This document shows positions 1 to 4,634 of a DNA stretch of 5,070 bases, one piece after another (position 1 is the first letter of the stretch; every line of letters starts with the position of its first letter). The stretch comes from Gammaproteobacteria bacterium (GTDB lineage Bacteria; Pseudomonadota; Gammaproteobacteria; Pseudomonadales; Oleiphilaceae). Position numbers and translations under genes: made by a program. The stretch spans positions 1 through 5,070 of the forward strand of contig RFIV01000261.1 in the NCBI GenBank assembly GCA_003695085.1, given 5' to 3'. The notes under the pieces are model-generated. The model was not told where the DNA came from. It made no database searches and was given only the letters and a program-made list of their open reading frames with translations.

Positions 1-710
1 GGCGGTTCACTGAACAGTTGCGCCGCATCCACGTTGCAGGGATTGCGGTACACTTCGGCGGACGGCCCGCTCTGAATCACCCGGCCTTCATGCAGCAATG
101 TGGTGGTACCCCCCAGTGCCAAGGCTTCCGCCGGCTCCGTGGTGGCGTACACGGCGATGGCATTGCGCGCCTTGAACAGCTCCCGCAGTTCCTGTCTCAG
201 TTCTTCCCGCAGCTTGTAGTCCAGGTTCACCAGGGGTTCGTCAAAGAGAATCAGGCTGGCATCCTTGGCCAGCGCCCGGGCCATGGCCGTACGCTGCTGC
301 TGTCCGCCGGAGAGCTGCAGGGGATAACGGTTCAGATATGGCTCAATTCTCAGCATGGCGGCTGTCTCATCCACCCGCTTCCGGATCTCGGATTCCGGCA
401 TGCGCGCCAGGCGCAACGGTGAGGCAATGTTCTCGCGTACGGTCAGGTTCGGGTAGTTGATGAACTGCTGATACACCATCGAGATGTTGCGCTTCTGCAC
501 CGGCTGGCCGGTGACATCCTCGCCAAACATCTTCACGTGGCCCGAGGTTGGCTGGTCCAGCCCGGCCATCAATCGCATCAACGAGGTTTTGCCGGCCAGC
601 GTGCGACCAAGCAAGACATTGAAGGACCCCGGTTCCAGGGTCAGCGACGCATGATGGATATGGGTCTCCCCATCCACCACACGGTGAACACGGTCTAACG
701 TCAGTGACAT
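1..710 (-). CDS. glpS: ABC transporter ATP-binding protein, glycerol importer GlpS type (3' end outside window)
   Basis: This is the first 236 residues of an ATP-binding subunit of an importer in the MalK/UgpC-like sugar and polyol class; the C-terminal part lies beyond the left edge. Visible motifs are Walker A GRTLAGKT (residues 35-42), Q-loop around YQQF (80-83), signature LSGGQQQR (133-140), Walker B LILFDEP (153-159) and D-loop VNLD (161-164). The switch histidine is missing: the usual VTHDQ is ATTEP, with Thr191 in its place. The odd Walker A and the ATTEP block match what I recall of GlpS, one of two different ATPases of the GlpSTPQV glycerol importer; the substrate is inferred from that resemblance. 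The ATG at 708-710 is preceded by an AAAGGA ribosome site (718-723). The gene is divergent from the sigma-54 activator and has a sigma-54 promoter in front, so it is probably the first gene of an inducible transport operon. It could instead serve another polyol. Confidence 0.85.
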   Translation of the reverse strand, partial: MSLTLDRVHRVVDGETHIHHASLTLEPGSFNVLLGRTLAGKTSLMRLMAGLDQPTSGHVKMFGEDVTGQPVQKRNISMVYQQFINYPNLTVRENIASPLRLARMPESEIRKRVDETAAMLRIEPYLNRYPLQLSGGQQQRTAMARALAKDASLILFDEPLVNLDYKLREELRQELRELFKARNAIAVYATTEPAEALALGGTTTLLHEGRVIQSGPSAEVYRNPCNVDAAQLFSEP

Positions 711-717
711 CAGGTCG

Positions 718-723
718 TCCTTT
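718..723 (-). promoter_or_regulatory. Ribosome binding site of the GlpS-type gene
   Basis: AAAGGA on the minus strand lies seven bases before the ATG at 708-710. It supports that start codon. Confidence 0.7.
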
Positions 724-744
724 CTTGTTCTTGTATCGTGCGGT

Positions 745-767
745 CCGGCCCTGCTGACCGGCCCTGC
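745..767. repeat. 10-bp direct repeat in the glpS leader
   Basis: CCGGCCCTGC occurs perfectly at 745-754 and again at 758-767, separated by TGA. An overlapping inverted repeat, CGGTC at 741-745 with GACCG at 756-760, could fold as a small hairpin in the leader RNA of the minus-strand transcript. This is seen directly; no function is known. Confidence 0.6.
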
Positions 768-771
768 AAAT

Positions 772-803
772 CTGTTCAGATGTTCGTTTTGGAACATGAA
801 CAG
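772..803. promoter_or_regulatory. Nested palindromic operator or leader hairpin at the glpS transcription start
   Basis: The inner palindrome ATGTTC (780-785), GTTTTG spacer, GAACAT (792-797) sits inside an outer pair CTGTTC (772-777) and GAACAG (798-803). The only asymmetry is a two-base AG bulge on the left. The inner element shares TGTTC-[AG]-TTTTGGAAC with the site at 921-936, so both are probably bound by the same protein, most likely the divergent AcoR-type regulator. The element begins at the predicted sigma-54 transcription start (about 804), so it may act as a DNA roadblock operator, as a hairpin at the 5' end of the mRNA, or both. Confidence 0.7.
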
Positions 804-814
804 GCAAAAAGGAA

Positions 815-830
815 TGCGAGAGACGTGCCA
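815..830 (-). promoter_or_regulatory. Sigma-54 (-24/-12) promoter for the GlpS-type operon
   Basis: On the minus strand the sequence is TGGCACGTCTCTCGCA. Against the sigma-54 consensus TGGCACG-N4-TTGCW it has one mismatch (TTGC reads TCGC). The invariant GG and GC are ten bases apart, as required. The predicted transcription start is near 804, giving a leader of about 94 bases before the ATG. The gene next door encodes a sigma-54 activator, which makes a chance match unlikely. Confidence 0.85.
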
Positions 831-860
831 CCCCCTTCCCAAAATACCGAAAAAACAACT

Positions 861-873
861 TAACATACTGTTT
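861..873 (-). promoter_or_regulatory. Candidate IHF binding site
   Basis: AAACAGTATGTTA on the minus strand matches eight of nine defined positions of the IHF consensus WATCAR-N4-TTR. It lies in an AT-rich stretch (about 22% GC over 841-880). It falls between the sigma-54 promoter and the upstream activator sites, about 57-69 bases upstream of the predicted start. That is the usual place for an IHF bend that brings a sigma-54 activator to the polymerase. The site is inferred from sequence only. Confidence 0.5.
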
Positions 874-920
874 TTGTTATAAACACCCCCAGCCCTTCCG
901 CCTGCATGCGCGCAAAAAAG

Positions 921-936
921 TGTTCATTTTGGAACG
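921..936. promoter_or_regulatory. Upstream activator site, TGTTC-N6-GAAC(G)
   Basis: TGTTC (921-925), ATTTTG, GAACG (932-936) repeats the core of the palindrome at 780-797 with one base changed in the spacer and one in the last half-site. It lies roughly 117-132 bases upstream of the predicted glpS start, an ordinary distance for an enhancer-type site of a sigma-54 activator. The likely binder is the AcoR-type regulator encoded at 1101-3083. Confidence 0.65.
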
Positions 937-955
937 ATGGTCTGTTGTTTTTGTG

Positions 956-983
956 TTGACATTGAACAGGTGTGAACAATAAC
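956..983 (+). promoter_or_regulatory. Probable sigma-70 promoter of the AcoR-type regulator
   Basis: TTGACA (956-961) is a perfect -35 hexamer. AATAAC (978-983) follows after 16 bases and matches the -10 consensus at four of six positions. A start near 990 would give a leader of about 110 bases. Two TGAACA half-sites lie between or on the promoter elements and two just after, which suggests autoregulation. Confidence 0.5.
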
Positions 984-997
984 CTGAACACTGAACA
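963..997. repeat. Cluster of four TGAACA direct repeats (regulator half-sites)
   Basis: TGAACA occurs at 963-968, 973-978, 985-990 and 992-997, all in the same orientation. Together with the palindromic sites at 772-803 and 921-936 they form a non-random array of the pentamer TGTTC/GAACA across the intergenic region; further copies are at 726-730 and 1021-1025. The array is upstream of the sigma-54 promoter and overlaps the promoter of the regulator. It probably serves both activation of glpS and control of the regulator gene. Confidence 0.65.
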
Positions 998-1087
998 GGG
1001 CGCCCGATGTACCGGAGACCTGTTCCGAGGCACGGGTGAGGACGAAACGCCTGTATGGCCGTTCGCCACTGAAAATAACAATTAAAG

Positions 1088-1094
1088 AAAGGGA
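1088..1094 (+). promoter_or_regulatory. Ribosome binding site deciding the GTG start of the regulator
   Basis: AAAGGGA lies six bases before the GTG at 1101. This supports use of GTG, which has no competing ATG with a comparable site nearby. Confidence 0.65.
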
Positions 1095-1100
1095 ATTTTC

Positions 1101-3083
1101 GTGAACGATACCGAGCACACCGAGCCGTCCCACACCACGCTCATCCGCCGTTCATGGGAGCGGTGCCGCGAGTTCGGACTCGACCATACCAGCCTGCCGT
1201 ACCTGCAAACCCTCAGCTCCGGCGACCTGAACAACCTCATGGGTGAACACCGCTATCTGGTGCAAACCACCAGCAATGAAGTGCTGCCCTACTACGACAA
1301 CATTCTTTCCAACAGCCAGTGCCTGATCCTGCTCACCGACAGCCGGGGGCATCTGCTCAACAGCTGGGGCGATCCGCGTTTTCTCGACACGCCCCACAAG
1401 CAGTACTTTCAGCAGGGCGTCAACTGGCTGGAGCAGTATCACGGCACCAACGCCATCGGCACGGCACTGGCGACCGGGCAGGCCGTGCAGATTCAACGTG
1501 ATGAACACTTTCTCAAGGCCAACCGGTTCATGACCGGCTCAGCCTCGCCCATCTATAACGCCCACCGGGATCTGCTGGGGGTGCTGGATGTCTCCAGCGA
1601 TACCTACCTGCCGCAGGCGCACACTTTGGGTATGGTCAAGCTGATGGCCCAGTCCATCGAGAACCGGCTGATCATCAACACCTTTGGCGACGAGAATTTC
1701 CTGCTCACCTTCAATACCCACCTGAACACCATTGACAGCCCCTGGTCCGGCCTGCTGGTACTCAATGAGGATGGCGTGATCATCTCCGCCAACCGACGTG
1801 CCGGCCTGCTTCTGGGGCAGGAAATTACCCTGGCCCATATCAGCAGCATTTTCGACTGCCCCCTGCAGGCCCTCAAGCACCACCCGGAAACTCAGCCGCT
1901 GGAGCTGCGCGCACTGGGCAAATACACCATGCACTGCCTCATCAAGCGCCCGCGCAAGCCGGTCACCGCCCCTGCAGACTTCCGTCAGCCCAAACCTTCC
2001 GCCAGCAAGGCCGAAGGCTACATCCCGCTGGAGCGCATCAGTTTTGGTGATCCGCAGGTGGAGCGCTGCATCGGCCATGCCCGCCGCATCATGGAGAAGG
2101 ACATCCCCATCCTCATTCATGGCGAGACCGGCGTGGGCAAGGAGGAGTTCGTCAAGGCGCTGCACGAGCAAAGCTCACGCAACAAATACCCGCTGATTGC
2201 AGTGAACTGCGCCGCTATTCCCGGCGAGTTGGTGGAGTCGGAACTGTTCGGTTACGAGAAAGGCGCCTTCACCGGGGCCAGCAGCAAGGGGGCCATCGGC
2301 CTCATTCGCAAAGCCCACAAGGGGACGCTGTTTCTGGATGAAATCGGCGAAATGCCGCTCAAGGTGCAGGCCCGCCTGTTGCGCGTGCTGCAGGAACGCA
2401 AGGTGACCCCCCTCGGCTCCACCGACTCCTATGCAGTGGACATCAAGCTGATTTCCGCCACCAACCGCAGCCTGCGCGAAGACGTGGCCGCCGGCCAGTT
2501 CCGGCAGGATCTGTATTACCGCGTGAGCGGCCTGAATCTGGAACTGCCCCCCTTGCGCCACCGAACAGACCGGGCGGCACTGTTCAGGGAAATTCACCGC
2601 CTGTACCGCACGCCTGAACAGCCTGAACACCTGCCCGGGGAGATCCTGGCTCTCTTCGCCCAACACCCCTGGCCGGGCAACATCCGCCAATTGGTGAGTG
2701 TGATCAAGATTGCCCTGGCCCTGGCGGACGATGAACCCATTCAGAGCTGGCACCTGCCGGATGACTTCTTTGCCGATATCCGATCGCAGCTGTCACCCGA
2801 TGCCAAACTGGTACCGCCCGAGCAAACGGCACCGCCATTGCACCCGAATCATTCACCCATTGAAGTGGCGCACACAGCAGAGGCGAGAATGCACAGCGCC
2901 GGTACTGCGGGGCAGCCTTTCATTCACAACCCAAAGCCGACCGCCACGCCTCCCGAAAAGCCGAAGGACCGCACGCTGGACGTCTACCAGCAAATGCAGG
3001 GCAACATCTCCCGCACCGCGCGGGAGCTGGGTATCAGCCGGAATACGCTGTACAAGCGGCTGCGGGAGTTGGGGGTGAAGTAG
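1101..3083 (+). CDS. Sigma-54-dependent activator, AcoR family (GAF, AAA+, Fis HTH)
   Basis: This is a cytoplasmic enhancer-binding protein that lets sigma-54 RNA polymerase open promoters by ATP hydrolysis. The 660 residues show an AcoR-type N-terminus and GAF-like sensor (about 50-190), a short PAS-like stretch (about 212-245), and a full AAA+ domain (about 312-545). The AAA+ domain carries Walker A GETGVGKE (341-348), the sigma-54 contact loop GAFTGA (388-393) and Walker B LFLDE (410-414). A proline-rich linker (about 570-622) leads to a Fis-type helix-turn-helix ending at residue 660. There is no receiver domain, so the input is probably a small molecule at the GAF domain. The divergent GlpS-type gene with its sigma-54 promoter is the obvious target, and glycerol or a related alcohol the obvious candidate signal; that is inference. 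Related regulators control acetoin and alcohol catabolism, so the name acoR would overstate what is known. No terminator-like hairpin follows the stop. Confidence 0.93.
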   Translation: MNDTEHTEPSHTTLIRRSWERCREFGLDHTSLPYLQTLSSGDLNNLMGEHRYLVQTTSNEVLPYYDNILSNSQCLILLTDSRGHLLNSWGDPRFLDTPHKQYFQQGVNWLEQYHGTNAIGTALATGQAVQIQRDEHFLKANRFMTGSASPIYNAHRDLLGVLDVSSDTYLPQAHTLGMVKLMAQSIENRLIINTFGDENFLLTFNTHLNTIDSPWSGLLVLNEDGVIISANRRAGLLLGQEITLAHISSIFDCPLQALKHHPETQPLELRALGKYTMHCLIKRPRKPVTAPADFRQPKPSASKAEGYIPLERISFGDPQVERCIGHARRIMEKDIPILIHGETGVGKEEFVKALHEQSSRNKYPLIAVNCAAIPGELVESELFGYEKGAFTGASSKGAIGLIRKAHKGTLFLDEIGEMPLKVQARLLRVLQERKVTPLGSTDSYAVDIKLISATNRSLREDVAAGQFRQDLYYRVSGLNLELPPLRHRTDRAALFREIHRLYRTPEQPEHLPGEILALFAQHPWPGNIRQLVSVIKIALALADDEPIQSWHLPDDFFADIRSQLSPDAKLVPPEQTAPPLHPNHSPIEVAHTAEARMHSAGTAGQPFIHNPKPTATPPEKPKDRTLDVYQQMQGNISRTARELGISRNTLYKRLRELGVK

Positions 3084-3106
3084 GCCTTCTCAACCCGATC
3101 CCCGGC

Positions 3107-3146
3107 TTGCCCCGTATGTTCAATGCGCATAATCTATGTGCATATA
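3107..3146 (+). promoter_or_regulatory. Promoter/operator region of ccdAB
   Basis: A weak promoter can be drawn: TTGCCC (3107-3112), a short 15-base spacer, and CATAAT (3128-3133). Two palindromes overlap or follow it: the perfect ATGCGCAT (3123-3130) and the near-perfect TATGTGCATATA (3135-3146, one mismatched pair), with centres 14 bases apart. CcdA-CcdB complexes are known to repress their own promoter through small palindromic sites, so these are the likely operators. The promoter hexamers are less certain than the palindromes. The 3084-3164 gap holds nothing else that I can see. Confidence 0.45.
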
Positions 3147-3164
3147 CAGCAGAGAAACTCCGCA

Positions 3165-3410
3165 ATGTATACAGCTTTCGACAGGCACGCCCCCAAGAAA
3201 CCCACCAACGTCAGTATCAATCGAGACCTGCTGGCGAAAGCCCGGGCGATGAATATCAACCTGTCTGCAACACTTGAAGCTGCCTTGGCTGAACGCGTCG
3301 GCGCCAGGCTTCGGGACGCATGGAAAGAGCACAACAAGGCCGCCATCCAGGCCTATAACGAAATCGTAAGCGAAAAGGGCACCTTCAGCGACGATTTGAA
3401 GCGCTTTTAA
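3165..3410 (+). CDS. ccdA: Type II antitoxin, CcdA family
   Basis: This 81-residue protein is the antitoxin of a ccd module, which binds CcdB and, with it, represses the operon. The N-terminal half (APKKPTNVSINRDLLAKARAMN) is the ribbon-helix-helix DNA-binding region typical of CcdA. The rest is a charged, helical tail ending in GTFSDDLKRF, the part that wraps the toxin in this family. Residues are counted from the ATG at 3165. An in-frame ATG at 3123 would add 14 residues but overlaps the likely -10 and operators and lacks a ribosome site. The 3165 start has a weak AGAGA at 3151-3155 and gives the usual family N-terminus. The stop codon overlaps the ccdB start by one base, implying translational coupling. 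The chromosomal setting between two unrelated regulators suggests an acquired module. Confidence 0.9.
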   Translation: MYTAFDRHAPKKPTNVSINRDLLAKARAMNINLSATLEAALAERVGARLRDAWKEHNKAAIQAYNEIVSEKGTFSDDLKRF

Positions 3411-3727
3411 TGGCGCAGTTCCGTGTCCATGAAAACCCCAACACAGGCACCCGAGACACGTATCCTTACCTTCCCGATATCCAGAATGACCTTCTGAGCG
3501 ACCTGCGCACGACCGTCGTCCTCCCCCTTACCCCACGGGCACGTGCCGGGCGAGCCGCTATCAACAAACTGTGCCCGGAAGTTCAGGTGCAAGGTGAAAC
3601 ATTCATCGTGCTCACCCCGCAAATTGCCGGCATCGACAGACAGTCACTGGGCGCTGAAATAGAGGATCTGTCCGCTTACAGGTCAGACATTATTGCCGCC
3701 CTGGATTTCATCATTTCGGGTATCTGA
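3410..3727 (+). CDS. ccdB: Type II toxin, CcdB family (DNA gyrase poison)
   Basis: This 105-residue cytoplasmic toxin belongs to the family that traps DNA gyrase in its cleaved complex. Family landmarks are the N-terminal QFRVHENPN, TYPYLPDIQNDLL (about 17-29), the strand VVLPLTP (about 36-42), KLCPEV and the C-terminal DIIAALDFIISGI. In F-plasmid CcdB the last three residues Trp-Gly-Ile are needed for gyrase poisoning. Here the Trp position is Ser, so the end reads Ser-Gly-Ile. This resembles the chromosomal Vibrio fischeri toxin as I remember it, which is active on gyrase, so the change need not mean inactivation. The reading frame is intact and full length. The ATG shares its A with the ccdA stop codon, so translation is coupled. 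A 12-bp tandem duplication spans the stop. Confidence 0.92.
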   Translation: MAQFRVHENPNTGTRDTYPYLPDIQNDLLSDLRTTVVLPLTPRARAGRAAINKLCPEVQVQGETFIVLTPQIAGIDRQSLGAEIEDLSAYRSDIIAALDFIISGI

Positions 3728-3739
3728 TCGGGTATCTGA
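3716..3739. repeat. Perfect 12-bp tandem duplication across the ccdB stop
   Basis: TCGGGTATCTGA occurs at 3716-3727 and again at 3728-3739. The first copy contains the ccdB TGA; the second is non-coding and runs into CCCC. Read on the other strand the end is GGGGTCAGATACCC, a string I associate from memory with short dispersed repeats near REP-associated transposases and cassette boundaries; that link is unverified. The duplication itself is certain. Confidence 0.85.
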
Positions 3740-3762
3740 CCCCACTCTTCCCGTTCGCCCCC

Positions 3763-3790
3763 TTGCACTTTTACTGAACAGGAGTATGAT
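3763..3790 (+). promoter_or_regulatory. Promoter of the tetR-exporter operon
   Basis: TTGCAC (3763-3768) and TATGAT (3785-3790) are separated by 16 bases. The -10 matches consensus at five of six positions. The predicted start, near 3797, falls within the 33-bp palindrome, so a bound repressor would block initiation directly. Confidence 0.6.
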
Positions 3791-3821
3791 TGACGATTCG
3801 TCAACTTGACGAATCGTCAAT
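3789..3821. promoter_or_regulatory. 33-bp perfect palindrome: double TetR-type operator
   Basis: TTGACGATTCGTCAA (3790-3804) and TTGACGAATCGTCAA (3806-3820) are each 15-bp perfect palindromes around a central base. They are reverse complements of each other and are joined by one C. With the flanking A and T the whole element is a 33-bp perfect palindrome. It overlaps the end of the TATGAT -10 and lies 12 bases before the tetR start codon. It is most likely the operator of the TetR protein, with two dimers bound 16 bp apart. The leader RNA could also fold into a strong hairpin. Confidence 0.85.
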
Positions 3822-3833
3822 TCAGGATCACAG

Positions 3834-4634
3834 ATGGTTTTCTGCAAACGCGAACAACGGCGCGATGACGCCTGTCCCATCCGCCGTTTCAAGAAAAATG
3901 GCCGGGTGAACGTGGCGGAGCGTGAAGCTCACCTGCTGGACATTGCCGAACAGGTGGTTGAGCAGTATGGCTTTGCCGGTCTGACCATGGACAAGATCGT
4001 CAACCGGTGTGCCTACTCCAAGGGTACGGTGTACAACCATTTCAGCAGCAAGGAAGACCTGATCACGGCCCTGTGCATCCGCGCCATGCGCACGGAAATG
4101 GGTTATCTCAACCGCGCCCTGGCCTTCGAGGGTTCAAGCCGCGAACGTGCACTGGCCGGTCACTTTGCCTACCAGTTGTATGCTCGTCTGCACCCCACCC
4201 TGTTCATGTGTGTATTGTCTGCCAAGACGCCGGCTGTCGTGGAAAAAACCAGTCCGGCGCGCATGGTTCAGATGCAGCAACTGGAGCAGGACATCCTCAG
4301 CCTCAGCACCTCGCTCATGCAGGCCGCCATTGCCGCCGGGGATCTCACCGTCCCGGCTGGCGTCAGCCCGCAGCAGCTCATGTTCGCCCACTGGGCCACG
4401 GCCTTCGGCACCAGCGCCCTCCTGTCCGCCGAAGCCAGCTCCAACCTGAAGGAACTGGACCGGGAACAGGCCTCCCTGTTCAACATCAACCTGCTGCTGG
4501 ATGGCATGGGCTGGCGTCCGCTCTCCGGCGAGCATGATTATCGCGAAGTCTGGCACCGCATCGGTCAGACACTTTTCAAACAAGAACTCGAACGCCTCAA
4601 CTCGCCACAACACGCACAGGAAAACGCCCGATGA
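3834..4634 (+). CDS. TetR/AcrR-family transcriptional repressor
   Basis: This 266-residue protein has a basic N-terminal extension of about 30 residues, then a TetR-type DNA-binding domain. The helix-turn-helix covers about 50-70, with the characteristic TMDKIV, YSKGTVYNHF and KEDL. The C-terminal two thirds is a ligand-binding and dimerisation domain whose ligand cannot be read from sequence. At 266 residues it is longer than the usual 190-220, partly because of the N-terminal extension. The ATG at 3834 is chosen because AGGA (3824-3827) lies six bases before it and it directly follows the operator; GTG at 3906 is an in-frame alternative lacking the extension. The stop overlaps the start of the exporter gene by four bases (ATGA). 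It probably represses itself and the exporter until an exporter substrate or related lipid-like compound binds; that is inferred from gene order and the palindrome. Confidence 0.92.
   Translation: MVFCKREQRRDDACPIRRFKKNGRVNVAEREAHLLDIAEQVVEQYGFAGLTMDKIVNRCAYSKGTVYNHFSSKEDLITALCIRAMRTEMGYLNRALAFEGSSRERALAGHFAYQLYARLHPTLFMCVLSAKTPAVVEKTSPARMVQMQQLEQDILSLSTSLMQAAIAAGDLTVPAGVSPQQLMFAHWATAFGTSALLSAEASSNLKELDREQASLFNINLLLDGMGWRPLSGEHDYREVWHRIGQTLFKQELERLNSPQHAQENAR

Noticed and set aside
18..422. Open frame on the plus strand
   Set aside because: It lies opposite the GlpS-type gene, whose ABC motifs fix the true frame; the plus translation shows no recognisable domain.
367..858. Open frame on the minus strand in another frame of the glpS region
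   Set aside because: It overlaps the GlpS-type gene and its sigma-54 promoter, and its translation shows no recognisable domain.
1027..1045. GGCACGGGTG as a second sigma-54 promoter facing the regulator
   Set aside because: No GC at the required ten-base distance from the GG.
860..1133. Two small minus-strand open frames in the intergenic region
   Set aside because: They cover the operator array and regulator promoter, have no clear ribosome sites and no recognisable motif.
1539..2753. Long minus-strand open frames opposite the sigma-54 activator
   Set aside because: GC-rich shadow frames; the plus strand carries all AAA+ motifs across the same stretch.
3084..3120. Terminator after the sigma-54 activator
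   Set aside because: No stable stem followed by a T-run could be found.
3774..3780. TGAACA next to the tetR promoter as a site for the AcoR-type regulator
   Set aside because: A single half-site without a partner; such hexamers also occur inside the regulator coding sequence, so chance is sufficient.
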